Positions 44,541 to 56,379 of a stretch of 64,000 bases of DNA are shown in pieces. The DNA lies in assembly GCA_003313425.1 (NCBI GenBank), contig NHZP01000068.1:124001-188000 (forward strand), written 5' to 3'. The DNA comes from Pseudopyrenochaeta lycopersici. Lineage: Eukaryota; Ascomycota; Dothideomycetes; Pleosporales; Pseudopyrenochaetaceae. Both the position numbers and the translations under genes were made by a program. A model generated the notes under the pieces. That model was not told where the DNA came from. It was given only the letters and a program-made list of their open reading frames with translations, and did no database searches. Each line of letters starts with the position of its first letter. Positions within the stretch are counted from its first letter, which is position 1.

Positions 44541-45576
44541 TATATTAAATTATCTTATACTTAAATATAAATTAACAGAATTTAGTATAGAGCGAGTAAT
44601 TATAGAGAATAACACATTGTTTTAGGATGTAAATAAACTAAGTGTTCTGCCCCTTATTAGCACCGAAATCCTAGCGATCTAATTAGTTTAGTGCTTACAA
44701 ACTCTAATCTTAGCACGTAGGAGCTAAGCTCTCTATAGATTAAGAGTATATCTAGCAGACGAAGGGATAGTCTAGAGATAGAAAGAAACGAGGATAAGAT
44801 AGTGTCTAATTAGACAGAAGAACTTGTGAAACCGCCTTTTATAGATGTAAAAACATAGAAGCGTAATTTTAGTAAAGAAATATCCACGTCTTAGATTGTA
44901 ATAATTCTTAGTCTAACAACTTTTATAGGATTAAGGCACGGCAGCTGAAACTATGCTTCAAAGAGGGGTTGGACGTATAGCATGATATAGTATTTACAAC
45001 GAGGGTGCGAAGAGGTATCGACAGCACAAGTCAAAGGCACCATCACGGAGACAATACAGGCAAATAGATCAGCCCGTTCTGGCGTGCGAGGGACAAGATT
45101 AGCTAACGAGCTCGAATCTAATCCCTTCCTAGCCCGAACGGGCACCACGACAAGAACTATGCCAGTTACTAAAAGTATGCACAGTAGCGAAGAAGTCTCT
45201 GCTAATTTTAGCAAGCTACAAACAACAACTGCTAAACTTAAAGCATTAAAAAGAGGAACTTCAAGGCACTAAACAAGGTCTTTAGAATTGTTAGCCCTCA
45301 TTAACATTATCGCATAGGCACAGCATGTTAAAGCGCTTACAGATCGTAGTTTCTCTTACTTTCGCAGTCGCTGCAATATCTTATACTGCATTATGTCTCA
45401 GTATACTATTCATTCTAAAGATTAATACTTCTAGAATTCTTAATATTAAGGCGAGTTCTTTAAGCATAACTAGTAGAGTCAGCCTTAGTTACGCGGCTAA
45501 ATAAGTAGCATATGTTATACGTGAGATCTTCAACAATATTAGCGATGTTCTAGAACGGGGCAGAATCGCCTTTGCA
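44541..45576. other. unassigned sequence
   Basis: TA-rich to about 44940, then more balanced. Open frames on both strands at 44951-45272 overlap each other and show no family signal. Confidence 0.4.
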
Positions 45577-45578
45577 TA

Positions 45579-46934
45579 CAGTACTAGGACAAAAGTTTGT
45601 TCGCGTCGCGCACGTGCCAGAACAACAACACGCGAACGCGCAGAACCACTGCTTCTCCAACTCAACATAACTACATTAAAATGAGAGCTTTTGGCACAGA
45701 AATTAGTAGTAATCGAATGCAGGGAGGTAAACTATCAGAAAGCCAGCGCAATTATGTTCTAGCCCAGAAAGAGGCGGGTGTGCGGACTAAGGAAATCGCA
45801 GAGACTCTTAGCTGTTCGCAACGCTGCGTTCAGAAGACAATACAACGATAGGAGGCCACCACCAGCAACACCTCGCGCCCTCAGATAGGCCGTCCACCTA
45901 TTTTAACTAGGCGCGATCATCGCAAGCTGCTTCGCCTTGCTAGAAAGTTCCTAAAAATTAAGTACCGCAAGCTCCTTAAAGAGGCTAGCATATAGGTAGC
46001 TAATAAAGCTACCCCCCATGTATCAAAGAAGACTATTCAACATACCCTCCTTAAAGCTAGATTACATAAGTTCAGAGCAAAGCGCAGACTAAAAATCAAT
46101 AGAGCTACAGCAATTTTACGTCTTAAGTTTACTACAGATTAGCATAGCTTCAATTAGCAGAGGACAGTCTTTAGGTTCAGCGACGAGTGCTCAATCGCCC
46201 GAGGCTCTGGCCACAACACACCATAGGTATAGCGATTACCTGATAAGAAATGGAGGCATAAGATAATAGATGAGGTTACTACTGCTCGCTAATCTGCTCG
46301 CATGGTGTGAGCGTCAATATAGATAACTGCAGGGGGTCGTGTTAGGCGTAGTCCTCTAGTAATTATAACCCGCGATCTATCAGCACGACGTAAAGGCTAT
46401 AGCGCATAGAGTTATACTCAGGCCCTTAAAGAAGGCCTATTGCCTCAATATAGAGCTAGCAAGAGGTTTATGCAGGATAACTCACGTATCCATACTGCTG
46501 CTCTCTCAAAGGAGTGGTTGGAGGTTCACGGCGTATAAACAGTTAACTTCCCACCATATTCTCCAGACCTCAACCCAATTGAACATCTCTAGTAGGCACT
46601 CAAACAGAAGGTTCATAAGCTCCACCCTAAGTTTGATCATATAGGAGAGTCTGAAGATAACTAGGATCGCTTTAAAATGGGGTTATTAGAGGCGTAGGCA
46701 GCCATCCCCGACTCACTAATCCGCAAGCTGATCACTAGCATGCCACACCGCCTTGACGCTGTAAGACTTGCACAGGGCTACCAGACTAAATATTAAGTGT
46801 ATTGCGATTAATTTGCGCTAAAAATTGTCTAGTTTAGTCTATCCTACGTGATGTTATAGTGCTTTGAAGTTGAGGGTTTAAGTGGTGATAGGGACGCTAA
46901 CCTCCTTGGCGAACAGACTTTTGTCCTGTGACTG
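45579..46934 (+). mobile_element. Tc1-type transposon with both terminal repeats
   Basis: TA at 45577-45578, then CAGTACTAGGACAAAAGTTTG; the inverted copy ends CAGACTTTTGTCCTGTGACTG at 46934, then TA at 46935-46936. The 1356-bp length is usual for Tc1/mariner. Confidence 0.92.
45681..46796 (+). pseudogene. Tc1-like transposase (371 codons) with RIP stops
   Basis: One uninterrupted phase from ATG 45681 to TAA 46794-46796. The first in-frame stop is at 45849 and about a dozen more follow, almost all TAG or TGA where Trp or Gln is expected. The N-terminal helix-turn-helix (KLSESQRNYVLAQKEAGV, then EIAETLSCSQRCVQKTI) would bind the terminal repeat. The catalytic triad region is complete: FSDECS (D), MQDNSRIHT (D) and SPDLNPIEHL (E), a DD34E-type spacing. 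Because the triad and frame survive, this copy is young or only lightly mutated compared with its neighbours. Confidence 0.88.
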
Positions 46935-46999
46935 TAGATCTGCCAGAAAATCTCGTCATGCAAGATGTAATAGTAACATAGGCGTGCGGTTCCCTAAAG

Positions 47000-47450
47000 T
47001 GCGGCGTGCGCCTGTAGGAAGAAATCCTAGTTCCGCGCTTCAGTCACCCCGCAGTTGACGACGGTGCCGGGTTTAGTGTTACTAGACCTATCGCAGTCTT
47101 GCTTAGTAGTAGGGTAGAATCTTATTTTATGCTGCTTGCCGCAGATTATAATAGTAAAGCGTCTAGCCCTGCACTTTATAGTCTGTGTAGGCGAAGGCGG
47201 CGGCGCATAACAACCTCTACAAGCGACGTTAGTTCTCTGCTATCCTTTTGCGCTGGTTCGTAGATAGGTCGCTACTAAAAGCTGTGTCGCACGTACTATA
47301 AGTTTTAAACACAACTTTAATATACCGTAATAGGATACATCTTAGAAGCAATCTAGAGCGGACCCTACTACTTAAAGTAGGAACTAACACAACCCTAACT
47401 ATTATATATTTTACATACACAATCTATAACCTTTTATAAATAAGTCGCAG
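47000..47450 (-). pseudogene. second PIF1-like helicase fragment
   Basis: The minus strand at 47160-47212 reads LCAAAFAYTDYKVQG followed by a stop and TL, the same signature as AFACTDYKVQG in the fragment at 2-745. Flanking minus-strand sequence to about 47420 is coding-like. The fragment is short and RIP-mutated. Confidence 0.6.
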
Positions 47451-48430
47451 CTCTATTATAGGAAGCTTAGGCGGACGCAGTAGTAATAAAGTCCTAAAGG
47501 TGCCTTTATGCGCGTTAAATTGCTGTAGATTAGAGTATTCTGTTAAAAGGCTATCTAACTAAGGGTTACCCTAATAGTAAGCAGCTACAGCTAGTTATAA
47601 AGATTAACTATAATAATCGTCTAGCATAGATATTATAATTAGTAGTGCTAAAGGCGTCGCGCTTATAAGATAGGGTAGGCGAGGCTATTAAAAGGCTATT
47701 TTTATTTGTATCCCTTTATAAAATACAGATAGTGTGTAGACAGCGCTGCGACTAGATGCAGCGGCTAGTAAAGAGTCTAAGACAGGTGTAATAAGCGTTT
47801 GCGTGTGGCTCTGTTACTTTCTGCGTCTCCCGGACATAGCATGTATCGCAGATTATACGGTTATACGAGGAAGTTAAAGGGTTATAGCAATTACTCTTTA
47901 GCTGCACCCTTAATCTTGTAAAAGGCGGTAGATGCGATGTTGTTCCTCAGAGGTAAGATGTGTGCCAGGAGCGCTGGCTCGATTGCTTCGTCGCTCAGGT
48001 TGCCTAGAACGTAGTCTACAGATAATATTTAGCATATTAGAAAAGCCCGTTATACATGTTTAAAAGTAATATAAGCAAAGAGCTATTAAGGGCGAGCTGC
48101 TAACGCTAAGCGTGGCGCTCTTATGTTGTAGTGTCCACAGATCTCTAGTGTAGCCTTCTATCGCTGATACGTACTCAGAATAAGAGGCCGGTGAAGTAGC
48201 CTCTGCCGCCCTTAAAGGGTTTAGAGGTGACCTAGGGTTGATTCGAGGCTGCATTAGTTGGCACGATAGAGGAACGGAGGCAGGCGGCTAGTGGCAGAGA
48301 CATAAGGGACGAAGCCATTAAGATCTACATCAGTAGAATGTAGTACGTACCTAAGGAGACAGTGTTATAGTAAAAGACGCGTAAGTTAGAGGTTTTATAG
48401 CTAACTTAACCCTACAATGCGATAAAAATA
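47451..48430. other. RIP-mutated sequence, nothing firmly recognised
   Basis: The minus strand near 47800-47990 has a helix-turn-helix-like reading (LTSEE, IYRLLQD) that could be a transposase N-terminus, too weak to call. Confidence 0.3.
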
Positions 48431-48438
48431 GATTAGCC

Positions 48439-48541
48439 TTAATTTAGGCTATTTTTAATTTAGGCCCTTTTTTAATTTAGGCCCTTTTTTAATTTAGGCC
48501 CTTTTTTAATTTAGGCCCTTTTTTAATTTAGGCTCCCTTTT
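48439..48541. repeat. 17-bp tandem repeat, about six units
   Basis: Unit AATTTAGGCCCTTTTTT, four near-perfect copies bounded by two diverged ones. Confidence 0.92.
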
Positions 48542-49228
48542 AGGCACTTTCTATTTTAGAATTACCTCTTTGTAGCGCCTTCTTTAGAGCCTAAAACACG
48601 TCCACGCTAACGTCGAGCCTATTTCGTTAACACTAGACCTAAGGTGTTCTAGCGACTCTCTTCTAAAAGACCGCCTAAGCTTTCGCACTAACAAGCTTAA
48701 CAGCAGTAGGATAGCAATTTAATCACCAGCGAGGGATATAGTTTATCCTTAGCAAGAGTTAGTTTAAATAGGTGTAAGAAGCGAGGGGCCTACAAGAGCA
48801 TCTCTATCTAGCGGCAACCAAGGCCGTCCTATCTCATGCGTAGACATAAACCCGTCGAAGCAACCGTTGCGACGCGCTTAGAAGTAGATGTTCTCATCGT
48901 ATTCGTAGCACAGCTTTAACAGCTTTCCGTAAAGGAGTTTAAGAAGTCTGTAGCTACCGCTACAATAATATAATTACAGCGCTAGAGACACTAGCCTATC
49001 GCCTTACATAGACTGCGGAATATAAGCGAACAATGTATAAGGATTATATTAACGAAGAGGTTACACTGCCTTTATATCTAAGCATTCAGAATCTTCAGAC
49101 TCTTTATTATAGCCAGAGTAGTCTAAATCATCAGACTCGTCAGACTCGTCTAAGTCGGAGTCGTTGAAATTACCAGAGTGCTCGGCCATCAAAGCGTCGT
49201 CAAAGTCGCCCAAAATCTCAGTATCGTA
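48542..49228. other. unassigned sequence
   Basis: No family recognised. A minus-strand open frame at 49061-49294 encodes an acidic Ser/Asp-rich stretch and crosses into the mariner end, so it is doubtful. Confidence 0.4.
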
Positions 49229-49308
49229 CAGTGCCCCTCCAAAAGTTCTCGCCGCGCTAGTGCGACGCGTTCTATTACAACAACACCACCTCAACTTTAA
49301 AGTATTAT
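49229..49308 (+). mobile_element. orphan left end of the 60.3 kb mariner family
   Basis: TA at 49227-49228, then CAGTGCCCCTCCAAAAGTTC and about 60 more bases almost identical to 60332-60410, including ACAACAACACCACCTCAACTTT. The match stops at about 49308; no transposase and no right end follow. Confidence 0.85.
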
Positions 49309-49624
49309 ACCGCGTCTGGTCAGGTTACATCTCGCGGAACTAGAACATGTAATCGCATAATTTAGGTAGGAGTAATTTCCCTAAGCTTTCTCACAACTAA
49401 TACACCCTATATTATGATTACTATTAAGTCCTTACTCTTATCTACTTTAAGAAATAAGATAAAACAACTGTCTCGCAACAAAGCTCTTTCGCTTTAAATC
49501 CTCTAACAAGAACGCTACGCTCCCACACCATTCCTTTATCAAGCGTTGCGGACCACCAAATCTTGTTAGCTAGTCAATGACGCTGACCAGTAATGGCTGG
49601 ACGCTGAGGTCACAAGCGTGAATT

Positions 49625-49712
49625 GTAGCGTGCAGCGTAAATGGTAGCGTACCAGCGTGATTGCTAGCTTGCCAACGTATTTTCCAGCCCGCCAGCGTGA
49701 TCTCTAGCACCG
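49625..49712. repeat. degenerate 20-bp tandem repeat
   Basis: Four to five units of the form TAGCGTGCCAGCGTGATTGC. They lie just upstream of the pogo-like start at 49747 and may be its subterminal repeats. Confidence 0.65.
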
Positions 49713-49822
49713 CACTCACGCTCGTTTAGTCTCGTGGAGCGGCGTTATGCCACCTAGTTCAACATATAATTGGAGCAATTACCAGAGGGAAGAGGATCTT
49801 TAGCAAGACTAAATAGAAGGAT

Positions 49823-51005
49823 AACGTCCCCTACTATGTAATAAGACACACAGTATAGTAAGATAAATAAGGGGTACCTTAACTTTTAGTAACTAGAAAA
49901 CCTATACGCATATTAAATATTACTATAGTATAATAAAAATAATCTGCTATAGCTAATCCTAAATATCTATAATATACTCTTTCTAAAAATTTATAATTAT
50001 ATTATCGCCTCTAAGCTAGATTTTTATAGTGCCTTCTTTTATAGTGTAATAGACCTCCCTCCCTACAGCGCTAATATTAAGTCTTTATTACTTTAAATTT
50101 TTATAGAATAGCCTTATCTAAGCCTTAGAACCTCCTTCTAATACTTAAAAGCTATTATTAGCTTAGTGCGCGCTATTATAGGTAAATTTATATAAGGTAG
50201 CTATATTAATTAGTACTTCTAATAGAAGTAAATCTCTAATCCTAGCTAATTATTAGCTTAGGATTAGGAGTAGTGCTAAGATCTATATAGCTACAGCGCT
50301 TATTAGTTAGCTAATATATTTCTAGCGTTAAACTAGCTTTAATACTACTATCCTACGTACTTTAAGATATAGTCCTAGCGTATAATAGCCCTAATAGCCT
50401 CGCCCTTAAGCTCTAAAACCTACTATTATCCCCTCTACTAACTAAATAAAAGGCCTAATTAAGCCTACTATATACCTATATCTTAAGCCTACTAGAGTAA
50501 ATTCTTAGACTAAGTAGCAGCTAATATCTAGTCTTAGCTTATTAAAGGGGGATATAATTATAAGATAAGATAGAGTAGGATAGTCCTAGAAGTTAAAGCC
50601 TACACTTAGGTAAGTAGGTTTAGTAATATAAGTAGAACGCTATTATTATAAATATATAAGAAGGTAGTAAGGCTTAATATATTTTAGTAATATAGCTATT
50701 ATATAGTTAAATAATAAATAGCTCTCTATATAAGTACTATAATCTTTAAGGTTATAGAGACGTACTTTAGTTTAATATATAAGGGATATAAAGGGTTTAA
50801 TTATTTATATTCGCGATAGATAAGTATAGTAGAGCTATAATAGTAGATATGCTTAGTAAGGCACTACACTATCTAGGGCTGTGTGCTATTCTCTGTTAGT
50901 AGAAATAATTATTACTATATATCTCTTCCTAACGCTATCTATTCTAGACGTTTACGGCAACTCTATGGCTAGTGCGGGTCGGCTATCCTCCTTGCTAGTA
51001 GGGCG
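49823..51005 (+). repeat. left long terminal inverted repeat
   Basis: Aligns with the reverse complement of about 54010-55183, ending inward near CGTTTACGGCAACTCTATGG and TCCTCCTTGCTAG. Confidence 0.75.
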
Positions 51006-51299
51006 AGTTATCTGCTGCAAATACTGCTAAATACGCTAGCGCTTAAAATGTTTTGTGTATAGATATATTCGCCCTACAGTTAAGCATGTGGCGAGAAGTT
51101 TGCAGTCTTAGTTGTGAGCTTAACCTAGAATAGTTAAATGTTATGCTTAGGTAAGTTCAACTTAACCAAGCATCTACGATGCAGGTTAACAAAGCCTAAT
51201 TATAGACTATACCCTATAATTTAATATTAATTTTATGTATCTATTAGTTAGTCTGCTAAATATTTAAGTGCAATTCTATTTATATAATTCGTACGTTAA

Positions 51300-52900
51300 G
51301 CCTCTGTCTTACTACGTAGTTACTCTGGACCTACCTAACTCTAACTCTTGTATACTCGCTATCTATACTAGTTGGTCTAACAACTAAGATCTAGTACTTC
51401 CTACTCCTTAGCTAGTAGTTATTTCTATTAGCCTCTCTTCTAATAATAACACACCATTTAGTACAAAGGCCCTTACTCGCCTTAACGTTATACTAAATCC
51501 ACCCTCTTTCTACTTTGCTTAAGTCTAAGATAGTATAGCTTATATCCCTTTATTCTAGGATATAGTTCTAGAAAACGCCTACGTTAGTAACTAACGCATC
51601 TTTTACTTCCTTATTCTTCTTAAACTACCTAGGTTTATACCTCTAGTTAAATTTGAGGGTAGTACACTATTCTACGTTGCTAAAAGGAATGTCTATAAAC
51701 TAGATACCTCTGTTATATACTATCTAGGACTAGGATAGCACGATCTAGGTTTTATGCGTAATCCGCTCTATCTTCTCTACCTTAGACCTCTGCTATAGGA
51801 GATTCCTATGAAGATAGCGTTAAAAGACGCTGTATCTGCTTTAACACTCCCTTGCGCGTGTAATACGGGACTCTAACCTAGATATTATAACAGATCTGTT
51901 AGTCTTCTCTGTTAGGTCGCGCTTTAAGTAGTCTTTAAAGAGAAAGTAAATAAATTTAATAGTACGTTAGTTGCCTGATGCGAGGAGCTGGTCTAGGAAG
52001 TTTAGATTAAGCATAAAGAATTTCTTTTAAAATAAGCTAAGGAGCAGAATATCTAAGTTAGAAAATTGCTAGTGTATTAGGCATTATAAAAGCACTTACC
52101 TTTCTAGCCTAATAAGATTCTCGCAATAAATCCCTTCGCTATATTCCTAGTACGTCTGATTAGTAGTAAAATAGATAGTTTGTTGTGCTAAAACTCTTTC
52201 TTGTAATACCTATGCTCGTGTGTTAAGCTAGGCCTCTCTAATATTATTGTTAAAATCTTTAATATTAGTATAGATATAGAACCGCTAGCCTAAGGCGTCT
52301 TAAGCATAAATATACTTACTATTTACGCTCTGCTTAAGGAACCCCGCATTTAAATTAATAGCTAAAGTTGCAGTAATTATGCAGTACGCTGACAAGAAGA
52401 CACCTTCTATACGCCTAGCTTCGCGCTCCTAATCTTTCTAGTTCTACTAGATTATGCAAAGTAAGTTAATCTAGAGGTATTAGATGCCTAGCTCCTGGCT
52501 TACTCAAACTGTATCCTAAAATATCTTTAGTAGCTTAGAGAAACTAAACTCTCTTAGTCGTGCTTTAACGTTGTTATTAGTAGTGTAGAATTAAGGACTG
52601 TTCTTTATAGGAGGTTTTTTACTCTAGCGATAGGATAATGCAACGTATTCTACTCTGTCGTTTTTCTTAGGACAGTAGAGACGCAGTATATTAGGGTCTA
52701 GGCTTCTAACGTAGAGGAGCCTAGTTAGCAACACTATCTTAGACCTAGCCTTATTTCTGTTACAGTTGTAGGACTCGTTACAATAATAAAGCTATACTTA
52801 AAGTAGTAAAAAGTATATAGAGCTTCTAGCTTTAGGTAAGACTAGGAAGCTAATCTAGAGGTCTTAACTAGTATTAACTGGATATTCTGTAGTAGATATA
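51300..52900 (+). pseudogene. decayed core frame of the 5.4 kb element, family not recognised
   Basis: Forward strand reading with a protein-like mix of residues and TAG/TAA/TGA codons at RIP positions: STLFYVAKRNVYKLDTS at about 51660-51710, then EIPMKIALKDAVSALTLPC at about 51800-51860, and KVNLEVLDA and RTVETQYIR further on (about 52455-52690). The phase is constant over most of its length. I do not recognise the family. Position between the long inverted repeats makes it the best candidate for the element's own gene, possibly its transposase. Confidence 0.4.
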
Positions 52901-53304
52901 TACAGTAAGTAAAGGACCTGCCTTATATATATATATTAAAGATACTAACCTAAATTAGAATATAATTAGAGAATGTAAGGCCCTGAGCCCCCTACTTTTA
53001 AGGACGATTATTCCTGAATAATATAATTACTTAGTTTATTATTGTAGTAGTAGCGTTTAGTTATACGAAGGAGTAAAGCGCAGATTTGGTAATATTTCCT
53101 AGCTACACTAACGTGAGAAAGATTAATATTGTAACTAGCAGCTAGAATTAAGGTATAATAGGTATAACACGGGACTAGAGTAAGTTAAGGCAGTAGCGGG
53201 CTAGATGGCAAACTCGCGAAGAAATCACGAGTAAAGCTGTTGTTAAAGGTGAGTCTCTAGTTAGGAGCCTATGTTTGTATGAGTACCTAATTAAGGGTAG
53301 ACGT

Positions 53305-53540
53305 TTATAGGTCTACTTACGCGCTACACTACCGAACAAAGCAGTATTAGTAGCAGCCTCGCATCCCGATATTCGCAGGTCTACTTACAAACTACACTAC
53401 TGAACACAGCAGCATTAGCAGCAGCCTCGCATCCTAATATTCGCAGGTCTACTTACACGCTACACCACCGAACACAGCAGCATTAGCAGCAGCCTCGCAT
53501 CTCAAATATTTGCAGGTCTATTTACTTCCTATAACCAATT
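53305..53540 (+). repeat. 68-bp minisatellite, three units, RIP-mutated copy
   Basis: Same unit as 25787-26215 with CA->TA changes; three full units and one partial. Confidence 0.88.
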
Positions 53541-54009
53541 ACGTTAGTACGATGTACGCAATAATTAGTAGGATTATTACTATCTATACCTCTACTGTTA
53601 GCTAAATCATAAATCTAGCTACTATTAAAGCCTACCCTAAACAAGCTGTCGTCCTACATTTTATAACCTATAGTTACAAATTTAACTACAGCTAATAGAG
53701 ATAACAATATAAAAGACCTAGTAACAAGATAAACCCTAAGATTAATAGACAGTTCAACTATGTCCTTGTAAGAGATAATTCTTAAATCGTAATTGTTAAG
53801 GCGGGGCAGTGCAATCAGCTGCTGCCTACGTAGTCCGTCCTAACATTATCCTTAAATAGGCTTAGCTAATCGTTGTTTCTACAGCATGCGAAATCAAGCT
53901 AATTAAGTTACTTAATATGAGTACGCTAACTGATCTCAGCGGCAGCATAATTACGAGGTATATGCAAAGCAAACAATTAAAGCATAAAATGGTCCAGCGC
54001 GCTACTGCT

Positions 54010-55183
54010 GGCAAGGAGGATAGCTAACCTGCACTAGCTATAGGGTTGCCGTAAACGTCTAGAATAGATAGCGTTAGGAAGAGATATATAGTAATAATTA
54101 TTTCTACTAACAAAGAACAGCATACAGCCCTAGATAGTGTAGTGCCTTACTAAGCATATCTACTATTATAGCTCTACTATACTTATCTATCGCAAATATA
54201 AATAATTAAACCTCTTATATCCTTTACATATTAAACTAAAGCACGTCTCTATAACCTTAAAGATTATAGTACTTATATAGAGAGCTATTTATTATTTAAC
54301 TATATAACAGCTATATTACTAAAATATATTAAGCTTTACTACCTTCCTATATATTTATAATAATAGCGTTCTGCCTATATTACTAAACCTACTTACCTAA
54401 GTACAGGCTTTAACTTCTAGGACTATCTTACTCTATCTTATCTTATAATTATATCCCTCTTTAATAAGCTAAGACTAGATATTAGCTACTACTTAGTCTA
54501 AGAATCTACTCTAGTAGGCTTAAGATATAGGTATATAGTAGGCCTAATTAGGCCTTTTATTTAGTTAGTAGAGGGGATAATAGTAGGTTTTAGAGCTTAA
54601 GGGCGAGGCTATTAAGGCTATCGTGCGCTAGAACTATATCTTAAAGTACGTAAGATAGTAGTATTAAAGCTAGTTTAACGCTAGAAATACGTTAGCTAAC
54701 TAATAAGCGCTATAGCTGTGCAGATCTTAGTACTACTTTTAATCCTAAGCTAATAGTTAGCTAAGATTAGGGATTTACTTCTATTAGAAGTACTAATTAA
54801 TATAGCTGCCCTATATAAATTTACTTATAACAGCGCGCACTAAGCTAATAATAGCTTCTAAGTATTAAAAGGAGGTTCTAAGGCTTAGATAAGGCTATTC
54901 TATAAAAATTTAGAGTAATAAAGACTTAATATTAGCGCTATAGGGAGGGAAGTCTATTACGCTATAAAAGAAGGCGCTATAAAAATCTAGCTTAGAGATA
55001 ATAATATAATTATAAATTTTTAGAAAGAGTATATTATAGATATTTAGGATTAGCTATAGTAAATTATTTTTATTATACTATAGTAATATTTAATATGCGT
55101 ATAGGTTTTCTAGTTACTAAAAGTTAAGGTACCCCTTATTTGTCTTGCTACACTGTATGTCTTGTTATATAGTAGGGGACGTT
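54010..55183 (-). repeat. right long terminal inverted repeat
   Basis: Inverted counterpart of 49823-51005. Its inner half is also collinear with 26660-27415. Confidence 0.75.
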
Positions 55184-55560
55184 AGAAGGTTTAGGTAGGC
55201 GCTTAAAGATAGCATTCATGAATAGATTACGCTTATTGCCTGCGTGGGAGCTTCTAGAGTTGCATTACCGCTATCCCTCATATACCTAGCAGACCCTAAG
55301 AAGGTCCAATTAAGCTGGGTGAGCGAAGTAGACGCCAGGGAACACCACGTATATGTTGCAGTAACTCCCTCAGGCTGGAGTAACAACGAGGTAGGGCTTG
55401 CCTGGTTGCAACAGGTGTTCGATGTGGCCACAAAAGAGAGCGCTCGGAGAAAGTATTAATTACTAGTAATCGACGGGCACGGCAGCTATATAACTAAGGT
55501 AGAAGGAGCATTAAACTAACTTTCTAGTCTTAGCATGTATAGCTTTCGATACCTTCTTAA

Positions 55561-56379
55561 TACCAGCGATAAGTAGTAAGGTAGAGCAGGTTTTCTTAGT
55601 AGTCAAAAGCTTATTACAGATAAGCGAAATTTTTAGTCTCCGCTAAGAAGCTTCTAACCCAGATTAGTAGGACTAAAACAACTACCTAATCCTAACATAT
55701 TACTCTCTTATAGCTATATTAATGCGAACTGTATCGCAGTAATATATATGCGACGTGAACTTACAACAATTAAAAGGATATTACTAACACGATGTCACGT
55801 TATTATTATATACGTTTAATTTTAGTTCTATTTCTATTTTAATTCTAGCTATTAATAGCGTATTACTAAAGCTAGAACGGGTCCTATAATAACGTTAAAG
55901 GAACATTATCTAATAGAGTTACCTATCCTCCTTCTTCCCTCCTCTATCCTCCTAAGAGCTATTACCTCTCCTTCTTAGGTAATAATACTATAGTAATAAA
56001 TTTAATAATTATAAATACACTTAAGTTCTAGAAGCTTCTTATAGAATACTATAGTAGTAAAACAAATCTTATTAACTACATATTCCTTACAGGTACAACA
56101 AGAATATTTTCTAGGCTAGTTTACGTATTAGCTACCTGTTTATTATAAGCGTAAGGAACTAACTATTTAGTACTCTATCTTACTTATTACTTCCTAGTAA
56201 GTAAATAAAGTTACTATATACCTTTGCTGTTAGTTATAACTTCTTACAAACGCTTCTGCTGCGGGCTTAGTTACTAAAGAGTTAGTAGATAGTATAACTA
56301 ATAAGTCTTTATAGAAAGAAGAAAGACTTATATATATTAATGTAGCAGGGGACTACTATATACCCTTAGCGTCTGTTAA
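55561..56379. other. TA-rich RIP-mutated sequence, nothing firmly recognised
   Basis: The minus strand may continue the ligase-like frame to about 55970, but no motif was recognised. Confidence 0.35.

Larger units (their letters stand above)
49823..55183. mobile_element. 5.4 kb element with about 1.18 kb terminal inverted repeats
   Basis: AACGTCCCCTACTAT at 49823 is mirrored by its complement ending at 55183. The inverted homology continues inward for about 1180 bp on each side (to about 51005 and from about 54010), with RIP-type differences. Flanks AGAAGGAT (49815-49822) and AGAAGGTT (55184-55191) look like an 8-bp duplication with one change. Long inverted repeats with 8-9 bp duplications are typical of MULEs, but no MULE transposase was seen inside. 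The core holds a decayed frame (51300-52900) and the 68-bp minisatellite. Confidence 0.75.
49747..55560 (+). pseudogene. pogo-like transposase relic, split by the 5.4 kb element and internally deleted
   Basis: ATG 49747 starts MPPSSTYNWSNYQ and runs to the insertion at 49822. After the insertion, 55184-55560 carries a DDE_1-type middle section with little RIP: VTPSGWSNNEVGLAW at about 55357-55401, then LLVIDGHGSYITK at about 55462-55500 with a single TAA just before it. A normal pogo/Fot1 transposase would have about 170 residues between these two pieces. They are missing, so the target was probably already internally deleted. The C-terminal third decays after 55560. Confidence 0.65.

Noticed and set aside
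44951..45272. Two overlapping antiparallel open frames
   Set aside because: Short, no family signal, and mutually overlapping.
47800..48260. Minus-strand helix-turn-helix-like reading
   Set aside because: Too short and too mutated to call a transposase.
51300..52900. Possible DUF3435 tyrosine recombinase (Starship captain) in the 5.4 kb element
   Set aside because: I could not find the conserved R...H-x-x-R...Y arrangement or the usual captain context; the long inverted repeats also argue against a Starship.
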